64,000 nt of DNA from Laedolimicola sp934402125 (GTDB lineage: Bacteria; Bacillota; Clostridia; Lachnospirales; Lachnospiraceae): NCBI RefSeq assembly GCF_052065835.1, contig NZ_JBQHTG010000003.1:1-64000 (forward strand), read 5' to 3'. The notes beneath the pieces are model-generated. The model saw only the letters and a program-made list of their open reading frames with translations. It searched no databases and was not told the DNA's origin. A program made the position numbers and the translations under genes. Position 1 is the first letter of the stretch. Each line of letters opens with the position of its first letter. This document shows positions 7,878 to 16,691 of this stretch, piece by piece.

Positions 7878-8849
7878 ATGGAGAATCAAGTAAAGACAAA
7901 TACAGAACAGAAAGAGCAGCAGCTCAAGAAATTATCAAAGATGTCGATGATCCGCGCCCTTCTGCCGATCGCAGGACTGATTGTAGTATTCCTGGTATTC
8001 AACGTTCTGACCAACTTCAGAATGATGAATAACATGTCTCTTGTACTTTCTCAGGTATATGTTACAATGATCGCGGCAACAGGCGTATTCTTTATCATGA
8101 CCATGGGCGGTCTGGACTTCTCCCAGGGCTCTATTCTGGGTATCGCATCCATCGTAGTATGTATGCTGTCCAAAATCAGCATTCCGCTGGCTATCGTAGG
8201 CGGTATTGCTGCAGGCGCGGCTATCGGAGCTATCAACGGATACTTCTATGTGTGCCGTAAAATTAAATCTTTTATTGTAACGATTTGTACCATGTTCCTG
8301 TTCAGAGGCTTTATCAAGTATCTGACCACCAACGCTCCGGTTACCGGATCCGCGCTGCTTATCAACTATGACAGCACCGGTCTGAAGGTTGCCTGCACGG
8401 TAGTGGTTCTGGTGATTGGCTTTGTATTGTTCCGTTTTACCAAGTTCGGAACTTATCTGAAAGCTATCGGAGCCGGTGAGAAAGCAGCTATGTTCTCCGG
8501 TATCCGTACGGATAAGATGAAGTTTCTCATCTATGTGCTGGCAGGCGCTATCACCGGCTTCGCTGCATTTATCAACGTTATCAAGGTCGGCTCTGTAACC
8601 TCCTCCGGTGGAAATCAGCTGGAGACACAGATTCTGATTGCGCTGGTACTGGGCGGAATGCCGATCTCCGGCGGCGCGAAGGTAAGATTTGAGAACATCG
8701 TTGTAGGCTCTCTGCTTTATATCGTACTGAACAGCGGACTGACCATGATGGGCTTCTCCACACAGATGATGCAGCTGATTCAGGGTGTCGTATTCCTGGT
8801 ATTTGTAGCTGTATTTGCGGACCGTCAGTCTATCCAGGTTATTAAATAA
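7878..8849 (+). CDS. Sugar ABC transporter permease 2 (CUT2 family)
   Basis: A 323-residue membrane protein homologous in style to permease 1. It has a charged, Gln/Glu/Lys-rich cytosolic N-terminus (residues 1-25) and then 8-10 hydrophobic segments. The family motif appears as M-G-G-L-D-F-S-Q-G-S near residue 77, and L-V-L-G-G-M-P-I-S-G-G in the second half is the conserved loop of the BPD_transp_2 family. It starts 10 bp after the ATPase stop behind AAGGAGG, so it is translated with it. It should be the second channel subunit. Confidence 0.85.
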   Translation: MENQVKTNTEQKEQQLKKLSKMSMIRALLPIAGLIVVFLVFNVLTNFRMMNNMSLVLSQVYVTMIAATGVFFIMTMGGLDFSQGSILGIASIVVCMLSKISIPLAIVGGIAAGAAIGAINGYFYVCRKIKSFIVTICTMFLFRGFIKYLTTNAPVTGSALLINYDSTGLKVACTVVVLVIGFVLFRFTKFGTYLKAIGAGEKAAMFSGIRTDKMKFLIYVLAGAITGFAAFINVIKVGSVTSSGGNQLETQILIALVLGGMPISGGAKVRFENIVVGSLLYIVLNSGLTMMGFSTQMMQLIQGVVFLVFVAVFADRQSIQVIK

Positions 8850-8872
8850 GGTACAGACAAAAGAGGGACGAT

Positions 8873-9997
8873 ATGTCAAAAAAAGGAAATGCACACAGTC
8901 AGGACATGCTGAAATATCAGAAGCTGTATAACTGGTGCAGAACGCTGATTACCAGCGGCGTGATTAAAAACAAGGATAAATTTCCATCGGAAAATATTCT
9001 GCAGAAAAAATTCGGATATTCCAGACAGACGGTGCGTACCGCACTGAACCAGCTGGAGGAAGACGGCCTGATTGTCCGTGTTAAGGGAAGCGGAACCTAT
9101 GTGTCTTATGAAAATAAGAAGGAGGACCAGGGAAAACCAAAGGTTGGACTTGTCCTGAGTTATTTTTCAGATTATCTGTTTCCGAGAGTATACGATGGCA
9201 TTGAATCCGTTTTGACGGAAAAGGGTTACGAGATCGATGTGGCGGTGACAAAAAACCGCCTGAATGATGAGGCCATGTATCTGGAGGGGCTGTTGTCCGG
9301 CAACCTGTCCGGACTCATCATCGAGGGAACGCGTTCCAGCTTCCCCAACCCGAATATCCGGCTTTACAACGAAATCCGGAAGAAAAATATACCGACCCTG
9401 TTTATTCATAATCATTATTCAAATCAGAAGTTTGACAGCGTGGAAATGTCAGACGCCAGGGCAGGCTATGAAGCAGCAAAGATTCTGATTCAGAATGGCC
9501 ACCGGAGAATCGGGGGTATTTTCAAGTATGATGATATGCAGGGAATCGAGCGCTACAAAGGCTTCATCGAGTGCCTGTCGGATTATGGCGTCAAATTTGA
9601 CGATGACTGGATTCGCTGGTATTCCACCAAGGATATGGAAGAAAAGCTGAGCAAAAAAGGTCTGCTGCGGATGTACCGCAGAACCAAGGACTGTACGGCG
9701 ATGATTCTGTATAATGACGAGGTGGCAGAGCATTATATGGAGTTCCTGGAGGAGCGGGGGCTGAAGGTGCCGGACGATATCTCGCTGGTTTCCTTTGACG
9801 ACGCGGAGCTGGCCCAGAACGGGGATGTAAAAGTACTTTCCGTTGTGCATCCCAAGTACCATCTGGGACGGCTGACAGCCAGAAATCTTCTTCGCATGAT
9901 GGAGGATGAGGACTGGCAGAACAAAAACTATTCCCATCGTTTTCCCGTGACCCTTAACGACGGAAATTCGGTGAAGGATATACGCAGCCGGGGTTAG
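8873..9997 (+). CDS. araR: AraR-type arabinose repressor (GntR HTH, LacI-type sensor)
   Basis: A 374-residue regulator with the AraR architecture: a GntR-type winged helix (residues 20-85, F-P-S-E-N-I-L-Q-K-K-F-G-Y-S-R-Q-T-V-R) joined to a periplasmic-binding-protein type I effector domain (from P-K-V-G-L-V-L near 95). In Bacillus, AraR represses arabinose genes and is released by L-arabinose. Here the gene lies between transporter and isomerase genes, 23 bp after permease 2, so it is probably part of the operon it controls. Candidate operators are the paired 13-bp repeats upstream of the cassette. Length and domain order are normal. Confidence 0.85.
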   Translation: MSKKGNAHSQDMLKYQKLYNWCRTLITSGVIKNKDKFPSENILQKKFGYSRQTVRTALNQLEEDGLIVRVKGSGTYVSYENKKEDQGKPKVGLVLSYFSDYLFPRVYDGIESVLTEKGYEIDVAVTKNRLNDEAMYLEGLLSGNLSGLIIEGTRSSFPNPNIRLYNEIRKKNIPTLFIHNHYSNQKFDSVEMSDARAGYEAAKILIQNGHRRIGGIFKYDDMQGIERYKGFIECLSDYGVKFDDDWIRWYSTKDMEEKLSKKGLLRMYRRTKDCTAMILYNDEVAEHYMEFLEERGLKVPDDISLVSFDDAELAQNGDVKVLSVVHPKYHLGRLTARNLLRMMEDEDWQNKNYSHRFPVTLNDGNSVKDIRSRG

Positions 9998-10049
9998 GGA
10001 CCGGACGCGGGAACATGAAAGTTGGTAAATATTTCAGGAGGTAACGAAC

Positions 10050-11489
10050 ATGAAAAAACTTTATTTTGTAGTAGGCTCTCAGGATCTGTATGGTGACGAG
10101 TGCCTGAAGCAGGTAGCGGCAGATGCCCGGGAGATGGCAGAGTTCCTGAATGAAAAGCTGGAAGGAATCGCGGCAGTAGAGCTGCTTCCGACCGTAGAGA
10201 CATCTGAAATTTGTATTGAAGATATGCGGAAGGTATCCTGTGACGATGACTGTATCGGTGTAATTACATGGATGCACACCTTCTCTCCGGCCAAGATGTG
10301 GATCAAAGGCCTGCAGGAGCTTAGAAAACCGCTGCTTCATCTCCATACCCAGGCAAATGAGAAGCTGCCTTATGATACCATTGATATGGACTTTATGAAT
10401 CTGAACCAGGCAGCTCACGGTGACCGTGAGTATGGCTTCATTGTAGCAAGAATGGGAATTCCCCATGAGGTAGTAGCAGGCTACTATAAGCATGAGGACG
10501 TGGTAGCAAAGATTCGGAGATTTGCGCAGGTTGCAAAGGCGATTTCCTATTCCAAGTCCCTGAAGGTAGCTTCCTTCGGTAACAACATGAGACATGTGGC
10601 AGTTACAGATGGCGACCGTGTAGAGAGCCAGATCAAATACGGCTGGGAGTGTAACTACTATGCGCTGGGCGATGTGGTAGACATCATCAACGAGGTAACC
10701 GAGGCAGAGGTTGACGCGAAGATGAAGGAGTATACCGATAAGTATACGATGAAGACAGACCGCATCGACGCAGTCCGCGAGCAGGCAAAATATGAGGTTG
10801 GTTTTGAAAAATTCCTGAAGGAGAACGGCATCGGCGCATTTGCGGATACCTTCCAGGATCTGCACGGCTTAAAGCAGCTTCCGGGTATCGCGGCACAGAA
10901 CCTGATGGGCAAGGGCGTTGGATTCGGACCGGAGGGAGATTATAAGATTGCAGCTCTGTCCGCAGTTCTGATGCAGATGGCAGAGGGACGCGAGGGAGCA
11001 ACCGGTTTTATCGAGGACTACACCTATGACCTGACCGAGGGTCAGGAGCTGGAGCTGGCTTCCCATATGCTGGAGGTTCCGGTGGCCTTTGCTGCTACAA
11101 AGCCGGAGATTGATGTGCTTCCGCTTGGTATCGGTGGAAAAGAGGATCCCGCGAGACTGATCTTTGACGGCGTAACCGGAGACGGAATCCAGGTAACCAT
11201 GGTTGATATGGGCGACCGCTTCCGTATCATCTGCGCAGACATTGAGCTTGTAAAACAGCCGAAGCCCATGCCGAACCTGCCGGTAGCAAGAATTATGTAC
11301 CGTCATAAACCGAACTTCGCTATCGGAACCGCAGCATGGTGCTACGCAGGAGGCGCTCATCACTCTGTTGTATCTACCGCGCTGACCAGAGAGGATATCG
11401 CGATGTTCGCCCGTCTGACCGGAACCGAGCTTGTAACCATCGGCGAGGATACCACAGAGGCAGATCTTCAGAAGTTTTTCATGAAATAA
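10050..11489 (+). CDS. araA: L-arabinose isomerase
   Basis: Converts L-arabinose to L-ribulose in the cytoplasm, using a divalent metal. The 479-residue protein starts K-K-L-Y-F-V-V-G-S-Q-D-L-Y-G, the AraA N-terminal signature, and has the expected catalytic environment: the G-A-T-G-F-I-E-D-Y-T region near residue 315, the S-H-M-L-E-V region near 340 and the A-G-G-A-H-H-S-V near 440. AGGAGG lies 8 nt before the ATG. It follows araR by 52 bp and ends at a GC-rich terminator. No ribulokinase or ribulose-5-phosphate epimerase gene is nearby, so the later steps must be encoded elsewhere. Confidence 0.95.
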   Translation: MKKLYFVVGSQDLYGDECLKQVAADAREMAEFLNEKLEGIAAVELLPTVETSEICIEDMRKVSCDDDCIGVITWMHTFSPAKMWIKGLQELRKPLLHLHTQANEKLPYDTIDMDFMNLNQAAHGDREYGFIVARMGIPHEVVAGYYKHEDVVAKIRRFAQVAKAISYSKSLKVASFGNNMRHVAVTDGDRVESQIKYGWECNYYALGDVVDIINEVTEAEVDAKMKEYTDKYTMKTDRIDAVREQAKYEVGFEKFLKENGIGAFADTFQDLHGLKQLPGIAAQNLMGKGVGFGPEGDYKIAALSAVLMQMAEGREGATGFIEDYTYDLTEGQELELASHMLEVPVAFAATKPEIDVLPLGIGGKEDPARLIFDGVTGDGIQVTMVDMGDRFRIICADIELVKQPKPMPNLPVARIMYRHKPNFAIGTAAWCYAGGAHHSVVSTALTREDIAMFARLTGTELVTIGEDTTEADLQKFFMK

Positions 11490-11535
11490 GAGGATAATAC
11501 TATAACAGGCAATACGATTAGAACCCATATTGCAG

Positions 11536-11590
11536 GAAACGCCGCCGAGTCCGGGAGGATTCGGCGGCGTTTCTGAGTTGTTTTAATTGT
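11536..11590 (+). terminator. Terminator after araA
   Basis: GAAACGCCGCCGA (11536-11548) pairs perfectly with TCGGCGGCGTTTC (11561-11573), followed by a mixed T-rich run, TTGTTTTAATTG. It ends the arabinose cassette. The T-rich run overlaps the -35 of the next promoter. Confidence 0.75.
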
Positions 11591-11616
11591 AATACAGGGG
11601 ATGCTTGTGCTATAAT
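11587..11616 (+). promoter_or_regulatory. Sigma-A promoter of gdpP-rplI-dnaB
   Basis: TTGTAA at 11587-11592 and TATAAT at 11611-11616 are 18 bp apart. This separates transcription of the conserved gdpP-rplI-dnaB block from the arabinose genes. Confidence 0.6.
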
Positions 11617-11668
11617 AGGAATATTAAGTAGCAGTCAAAGATGAAAAAGAATGATAGAGGGGACAAAA

Positions 11669-13717
11669 ATGAAAAGAAAGGTTCATTTAAAGGGCCGATT
11701 GAAACGGTACGTGCAGTGGCCGATTCTGATGAGTATTCTGCTTCTTGTTATGAATCTGTGCATGTATCCCATAGCAGTGAAGGCCGGTGTGGTTATGAGC
11801 GCCTTTGTGCTGGTGTATATTGCGGTGGTTATGGGACTGTATGTGCAGAACCGGGCGCAGATCTACGGCGAGCTGGTGTCCTTCGCGACTCAGTACGGAC
11901 AGGTACAGCGGAAGCTTTTAAAGGAGCTGGCCATACCCTACGCCCTGCTGGACGAGGACGGAAGAGTGTTGTGGGCCAACAGCGCGTTTTTTACGGCCAG
12001 CGAGAAGGGAAAGAAGAATCTGCGGAAGTCCATCAGCTATTTCTTCCCGGATTTCACTGTGGATTTGCTTCCGGAGAATGACTTCGAGGACACCCGGACC
12101 GTGCGGTTCTCGTCAGAGGAGCGGGATTACCGGGCGGATGTGCGCCGGGTATATATGGATCACATCATGGAGGATAATACCTTTGTGGAGGTGGAGGAGG
12201 ACGACAGCTTCCTGATCGCCGTATATCTCTTTGATGAGACGGAGATGAACCGGTATATCCGCATGAATAAGGAGCAGCGTCTGGTGGCCGGACTGATTTA
12301 TCTGGATAACTATGACGAGGCCCTGGATACGGTAGAGGAGGTCCGCCGTTCGCTTCTGGTGGCGCTGGTTGACCGAAAGATCAACAAATATATCTCGTCC
12401 TTCGGCGGTATCGTAAAGAGCATAGAGAAGGATAAGTATTTTGTGGCTATTCAGGAGAAGGATCTTCCAGTAATGCGGGAGAATAAGTTTGAGCTTCTTC
12501 AGGACGTTAAGACCGTCAATATCGGCAATGAAATGGCGGTTACCCTGAGCATGGGCTTTGGCTGCGCGGGAAAAACCTTTGCGGAAAATTATGAGTTTGC
12601 CCGGATCGCCATCGATCTGGCCCTGGCCCGCGGCGGCGATCAGGTCGTTATCCGGGAGGGCGAGAAGATCTCATATTTTGGCGGAAAGACCCAGCAGGTA
12701 GAGAAAACCACAAGGGTCAAGGCCCGGGTCAAGGCCCACGCTCTCCGGGAGTTTATCGAGAGCCGGGATAAGGTAATGGTAATGGGACACCGCCAGACGG
12801 ACGCGGATTCCTTCGGCGCGGCCATCGGTATCTACCGGGCAGCCAAGGTGCTGGGCAAGCGTGCTTATGTGGTAATGAATGAGGTGACCACTTCGGTGCG
12901 GCCTATGAAGTCCTGCTTTGAGGATAATCCGGTCTATGAGCCGGACATGTTCCTGAGCAGTGATCAGGCCATCGAGATGATTGACCGGAATACGGTACTG
13001 GTGGTGGTGGATACGAACCGCCCCAGCTATACAGAGTGTCCGGAGCTTCTGTCCCGGACGCCTACCATCGTGGTGCTCGACCATCATCGTCAGACCAATG
13101 AGCAGATTGAAAATGCGGTGCTTTCCTATATCGAGCCCTATGCGTCTTCCGCCTGCGAGATGGTAGCGGAGATTCTGCAGTATTTTGACGAGGGACTGAA
13201 GATTAAGGCGGTGGAGGCAGACTGCCTCTACGGCGGTATCATCATTGACACCAACAATTTCACCAGCAAGACAGGCGTGCGTACCTTCGAGGCGGCGGCG
13301 TTCCTACGCCGGTGCGGAGCGGACGTAACCCGTGTTCGCAAGATGTTCCGCAATGATATGACAGAATACAAGGCGCGGGCTGAGGCAGTACGCCATGCGG
13401 AGCTATATCACGGCTTTGCCATTGCCATCTGTCCCAATGAGAATCTGGAGAGCCCCACCATTGTGGGAGCCCAGGCAGCCAATGAGCTGCTGGATATCAA
13501 TGGCGTCCGGGCTTCGGTGGTGCTGACGGATTATCAGCATAAGACCTTTGTCAGCGCGCGTTCCATTGATGAGGTGAATGTGCAGCTTCTGGCAGAGCGT
13601 ATGGGTGGCGGCGGCCATCTGAACATGGCCGGAGCCCAGTTAGACTGCGGCGTGGAGGAAGCGCTGGAAATCGTAAAACACACCATCGACAAGCTGCATG
13701 AGGAAGGAGAATTTTAA
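11669..13717 (+). CDS. gdpP: Cyclic-di-AMP phosphodiesterase GdpP
   Basis: A membrane-bound enzyme that hydrolyses c-di-AMP and so influences osmolyte uptake and cell-wall stress. From the N-terminus: two membrane helices (about 15-60), a degenerate PAS domain (about 80-130), a degenerate GGDEF domain (about 170-300), then the DHH domain with G-H-R-Q-T-D-A-D-S-F (about 372-381), V-V-D-T-N-R and V-L-D-H-H-R, and the DHHA1 domain ending M-G-G-G-G-H-L-N-M-A-G-A. All metal ligands appear intact. The ATG at 11669 follows AGAGGGG by 6 nt; a further ATG six codons upstream is less well placed. It abuts rplI, as in many Firmicutes. Confidence 0.95.
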   Translation: MKRKVHLKGRLKRYVQWPILMSILLLVMNLCMYPIAVKAGVVMSAFVLVYIAVVMGLYVQNRAQIYGELVSFATQYGQVQRKLLKELAIPYALLDEDGRVLWANSAFFTASEKGKKNLRKSISYFFPDFTVDLLPENDFEDTRTVRFSSEERDYRADVRRVYMDHIMEDNTFVEVEEDDSFLIAVYLFDETEMNRYIRMNKEQRLVAGLIYLDNYDEALDTVEEVRRSLLVALVDRKINKYISSFGGIVKSIEKDKYFVAIQEKDLPVMRENKFELLQDVKTVNIGNEMAVTLSMGFGCAGKTFAENYEFARIAIDLALARGGDQVVIREGEKISYFGGKTQQVEKTTRVKARVKAHALREFIESRDKVMVMGHRQTDADSFGAAIGIYRAAKVLGKRAYVVMNEVTTSVRPMKSCFEDNPVYEPDMFLSSDQAIEMIDRNTVLVVVDTNRPSYTECPELLSRTPTIVVLDHHRQTNEQIENAVLSYIEPYASSACEMVAEILQYFDEGLKIKAVEADCLYGGIIIDTNNFTSKTGVRTFEAAAFLRRCGADVTRVRKMFRNDMTEYKARAEAVRHAELYHGFAIAICPNENLESPTIVGAQAANELLDINGVRASVVLTDYQHKTFVSARSIDEVNVQLLAERMGGGGHLNMAGAQLDCGVEEALEIVKHTIDKLHEEGEF

Positions 13718-13718
13718 A

Positions 13719-14165
13719 ATGAAGGTAATTTTGATTGAAGATGTAAAATCCCTGGGTAAGAAGGGACAGTTAGTAGAGGTAAACGACGGTTACGCAAGAA
13801 ACTTTATCCTGGCAAAGAAGCTGGGACTGGAGGCGACGCCCAAGAACCTGAACGATCTGAAGCTGAAAAAAGCAAATGACGAAAAGGTAGCCAAAGAGAT
13901 TTACGAGGAGGCCAAGGCCTTCGGCGAGCGTCTGAAGGAGATGGCGGTCAATGTAACCATCAAGACCGGAGAGGGCGGCAAGATTTTCGGTTCCGTATCC
14001 TCCAAGGAAATCGCAGAGGCAGCCAAGGCGCAGCTGGGAATCGAGCTGGATAAGAAGAAAATGGTTCTGCCAAGTCCCATCAAGACACTGGGAACCACCC
14101 TGGTTCCGATTAAGCTGCATCCGAAGGTAACCTCTGAACTGAAAGTCAACGTAAGAGAAGCGTAA
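13719..14165 (+). CDS. rplI: 50S ribosomal protein L9
   Basis: L9 binds 23S rRNA with its N-terminal domain and extends a second domain from the ribosome on a long helix. The 148-residue product starts MKVILIEDVKSLGKKG and contains the conserved V-N-D-G-Y-A-R-N-F-I motif. A connecting helix rich in Lys/Glu (about 40-75) and the C-terminal I-F-G-S-V-S-S-K-E-I-A signature follow. The start at 13719 follows AGGAAGGAG, located in the end of gdpP; the two genes are one base apart, suggesting translational coupling. Confidence 0.97.
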   Translation: MKVILIEDVKSLGKKGQLVEVNDGYARNFILAKKLGLEATPKNLNDLKLKKANDEKVAKEIYEEAKAFGERLKEMAVNVTIKTGEGGKIFGSVSSKEIAEAAKAQLGIELDKKKMVLPSPIKTLGTTLVPIKLHPKVTSELKVNVREA

Positions 14166-14177
14166 GAGAGCTAAAAC

Positions 14178-15521
14178 ATGGAAGAAGCAATCATCAAACG
14201 AGTGATGCCCCACAGTATCGAGGCAGAGCAGTCGGTCATCGGTTCCATGCTGATGGACCGGGAGGCGGTACTGGTGGCGTCGGAGATTCTGAAGGGCGAG
14301 GATTTCTACCAGCGGCAGTACGGCGTGGTCTTTGACGCCTGTGTGGATCTGTTTAGCCGGGACGAGCCGGTGGATCTGGTGACACTGCAGAATGAGCTGC
14401 GTTCCCGGGATGTGCCCGAGGAGGTCAGCAGCATGGAATTCGTCCGGGATATTCTGGAGCGGGTTCCTACCTCTGCCAACGTAAAATATTATGCCAATAT
14501 CGTAGCGGAGAAGTCGACCCTCCGGAAGCTGATCCGGCTGAACGATGAGATCAATAACCTGTGCTATGCAGGCACCGAGCCTTTGGAAAATGTGCTGGAT
14601 CAGACGGAAAAGAAGGTTTTTGATCTGGTACAGCGCCGGAACGCGGGAGATTTCGTTCCGATCAAGCAGGTGGTACTGAACGCCATTGAGAAAATCGAGA
14701 TTGCGTCCCGCACCAAGGGAAATGTAACGGGACTTGCCACCGGATTTAAGGATCTGGATTACCAGACCTCCGGTTTCCAGCCCTCTGACCTGATTCTGAT
14801 CGCGGCTCGGCCTTCCATGGGTAAAACGGCCTTTGTACTGAATATCGCCCAGTATATGGCTTTCCGGAGTGGTGAGACTGTAGCCATTTTCAGCCTGGAG
14901 ATGTCCAAGGAGCAGCTGGTGAACCGACTTCTGTCCATGGAGTCGGGCGTGGACGCCCAGAAGCTTCGAAACGGCAACCTGTCGGACACAGACTGGGAGC
15001 GCCTGGTGGAGGGCGCCGAGGGCGTGGCCCGTTCCCATCTGATTATTGACGATACGCCGGGTATCACCCTGGCGGAGCTTCGCTCTAAGTGCCGCAAATA
15101 CAAGCTGGAGAATAAGCTGGGTATTATCATGATCGACTATCTGCAGCTTATGTCCGGCGGAGGAAGATCCTCCGATTCCAGACAACAGGAGATTTCCGAT
15201 ATATCCAGAGGACTTAAGAGTCTGGCCCGTGAGCTGAACGTGCCGGTGGTGGCGCTGTCCCAGCTGAGCCGTGCCGTAGAGCAGCGTCCGGATCACCGGC
15301 CCATGCTTTCGGACCTGCGTGAGTCGGGAGCCATCGAGCAGGATGCGGATATGGTCATGTTCCTGTACCGTGATTCTTATTATAATAAGGATACGGAAAT
15401 GAAGAACCTGGCTGAGGTAATCGTAGCCAAGCAGAGAAACGGCCCCATCGGTACCATCAATCTGCTGTGGATGCCGGAATACACCACCTTCAAGAATTTC
15501 AAGCCGGGTCCGCCGATGTAA
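14178..15521 (+). CDS. dnaB: Replicative DNA helicase DnaB
   Basis: The hexameric helicase that unwinds DNA at the replication fork (called DnaC in Bacillus). The 447-residue protein has the N-terminal primase-interacting domain (residues 10-115, P-H-S-I-E-A-E-Q-S-V-I-G-S-M-L) and a RecA-like ATPase domain with Walker A, R-P-S-M-G-K-T-A-F (about 213-221), Walker B with I-M-I-D-Y-L-Q-L-M, and the conserved S-D-L-R-E-S-G-A-I-E-Q-D-A-D near the C-terminus. No intein is present. It follows rplI by 12 bp, completing the gdpP-rplI-dnaB block. Confidence 0.97.
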   Translation: MEEAIIKRVMPHSIEAEQSVIGSMLMDREAVLVASEILKGEDFYQRQYGVVFDACVDLFSRDEPVDLVTLQNELRSRDVPEEVSSMEFVRDILERVPTSANVKYYANIVAEKSTLRKLIRLNDEINNLCYAGTEPLENVLDQTEKKVFDLVQRRNAGDFVPIKQVVLNAIEKIEIASRTKGNVTGLATGFKDLDYQTSGFQPSDLILIAARPSMGKTAFVLNIAQYMAFRSGETVAIFSLEMSKEQLVNRLLSMESGVDAQKLRNGNLSDTDWERLVEGAEGVARSHLIIDDTPGITLAELRSKCRKYKLENKLGIIMIDYLQLMSGGGRSSDSRQQEISDISRGLKSLARELNVPVVALSQLSRAVEQRPDHRPMLSDLRESGAIEQDADMVMFLYRDSYYNKDTEMKNLAEVIVAKQRNGPIGTINLLWMPEYTTFKNFKPGPPM

Positions 15522-15536
15522 ATTGGAAAAATATGG

Positions 15537-15564
15537 TTGAAATTTCCTCTGAACCTGTTATAAT
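15537..15564 (+). promoter_or_regulatory. Sigma-A promoter of MerR-like gene
   Basis: TTGAAA at 15537-15542 and TATAAT at 15559-15564 are 16 bp apart, shortly after dnaB and 59 nt before the chosen start codon. Confidence 0.65.
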
Positions 15565-15622
15565 GTGAAATATGGAAAAATATTACATTTCCACAAAGCA
15601 AACCGGCAGGGAGGAAATTTCG

Positions 15623-16216
15623 ATGAGTGATGTGCGCTATATGATTTCTGACGCTTCCAGGCTGGTGGACGTGGAAGCACATGTGCTGCGGTACTGGGAA
15701 GAGGAACTGGAGCTTCCCATCGGGCGCAATGAGATGGGCCACCGTTACTATACTGAGGAAAATATCCGGTTATTCCGGCATATTAAGGCACTGAAGGACG
15801 GAGGCGTGCAGCTGAAGGCAATTAAACAGCTGCTTCCGGAGCTGGAAAAGGGCGATGTGAAGCCGGAGGGACTGCTGGCCAGGGCCGGAGGGATTCCGGT
15901 GACGGCAAACAGTGAGACGGCCCGGGAAGAAAAAATGCAGCAATTCCAATGCATTATGAGCCGGCTGATTGCGGAAGCCCTGGAGGATCACACAGAAAAA
16001 ATGGGCTGTGAAATCAGCACCCAGGTCAGCGGTCAGGTGATCAAGGAGATGGATTACTTGCTCCGCATGAAGGAGGAACGGGAGGACGAACGGTTCCGCC
16101 GTCTGGACGAAGCCATAAGAAGCTCCCAGAAAAGCCGGAAGGAAAGGGCGGAAGTCACAAAAGAAGAAAAGCGAAAATGGAATTTTTTCGGACAGAAAAA
16201 GGGACAGGCCGTGTAG
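15623..16216 (+). CDS. MerR-family-like DNA-binding protein
   Basis: A 197-residue protein with an N-terminal MerR-type winged helix (residues 1-70: Y-M-I-S-D-A-S-R-L-V-D-V-E, V-L-R-Y-W-E-E, G-H-R-Y-Y-T-E-E-N-I). A Gly/Pro-containing linker follows, and then a highly charged C-terminal region (about 120-190) likely to form a coiled coil. No effector-binding domain or metal-binding cysteine cluster is present, so the signal is unknown. The ATG at 15623 has GGGAGG 8 nt upstream; the 17-codon upstream extension lacks such a site and lies on the mRNA leader. It is convergent with a ferredoxin gene across a bidirectional-looking terminator. Confidence 0.75.
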   Translation: MSDVRYMISDASRLVDVEAHVLRYWEEELELPIGRNEMGHRYYTEENIRLFRHIKALKDGGVQLKAIKQLLPELEKGDVKPEGLLARAGGIPVTANSETAREEKMQQFQCIMSRLIAEALEDHTEKMGCEISTQVSGQVIKEMDYLLRMKEEREDERFRRLDEAIRSSQKSRKERAEVTKEEKRKWNFFGQKKGQAV

Positions 16217-16235
16217 GTCTGTCCCTTAGTTTTTG
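16201..16235 (+). terminator. Terminator of MerR-like gene
   Basis: GGGACAGGCC (16201-16210) pairs with GGTCTGTCCC (16216-16225) with one G-U, followed by TTAGTTTTTG. The stop codon lies in the hairpin. A-rich sequence on the other side means it could also act for the convergent ferredoxin gene. Confidence 0.75.
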
Positions 16236-16247
16236 TTCTCTCAGAGA

Positions 16248-16418
16248 TTACTCTGCGCTGATAGCGCCGTGCGGGCACTCAGCCTCGCAGGTACCGCAAT
16301 CCAGACATGCGTCTGCGTCGATTACGTACTTTCCGTCTCCCTCGCTGATAGCCTCAGCCGGACATACTGCTGCACATGCGCCACAATCCTGACAGTCATC
16401 ACCAATTACATAAGCCAT
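16248..16418 (-). CDS. 2[4Fe-4S] ferredoxin (56 aa)
   Basis: A clostridial-type small electron carrier. The 56-residue protein has two C-x2-C-x2-C-x3-C-P clusters: C9-Q-D-C-G-A-C-A-A-V-C-P in the first half and C38-L-D-C-G-T-C-E-A-E-C-P in the second, the classical arrangement for two [4Fe-4S] centres. It starts MAYVIGDDCQ and ends ..GAISAE. The ATG follows AGGAGG by 9 nt. Such ferredoxins serve pyruvate:ferredoxin oxidoreductase, hydrogenase and similar enzymes. It is monocistronic and divergent from the DUF1858 gene across about 270 bp. Confidence 0.93.
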   Translation of the reverse strand: MAYVIGDDCQDCGACAAVCPAEAISEGDGKYVIDADACLDCGTCEAECPHGAISAE

Positions 16419-16563
16419 GATGTAAATCCTCCTTTTATAATCCTGCGCGACAGCGTCCGCAGGTGATATGTGTTGTAAGTATCGCCAAAGGCGATAGCTG
16501 TGTACAGGTGTATTTTATAATAAATAAGCGGATTATACAAGTGAAAAATCTATAAACTGTGAA

Positions 16564-16583
16564 TTGTACCAAAAACTGTACAA
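16564..16583 (+). promoter_or_regulatory. Inverted repeat TTGTAC-N8-GTACAA upstream of DUF1858 promoter
   Basis: TTGTAC (16564-16569) and GTACAA (16578-16583) form a perfect 6-bp inverted repeat ending 8 bp before the -35 of the DUF1858 promoter, in the divergent region shared with the ferredoxin gene. It is a plausible operator for an unidentified regulator. Confidence 0.4.
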
Positions 16584-16591
16584 AAAAATCC

Positions 16592-16620
16592 TTGCATAGT
16601 ACTCGGAATTCGATTATAAT
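16592..16620 (+). promoter_or_regulatory. Sigma-A promoter of DUF1858 gene
   Basis: TTGCAT at 16592-16597 and TATAAT at 16615-16620 are 17 bp apart. The leader then carries a small hairpin (TACCGC pairing with GCGGTA at 16642-16659) before the AAGGAGG ribosome site. Confidence 0.7.
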
Positions 16621-16691
16621 AGTACCGCTATACATGAATAATACCGCTGAAGGGCGGTAACGATACTGATTATTATAAGGAGGAAATTTAA

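Noticed and set aside
9954..10865. 303-codon minus-strand frame over araR and araA
   Set aside because: Antisense to araA; no coding features of its own.
13770..15296. 508-codon open frame on the minus strand across rplI and dnaB
   Set aside because: It is an antisense shadow of two certain genes; the translation is His/Gln/Leu-rich and lacks any recognisable domain or ribosome site.
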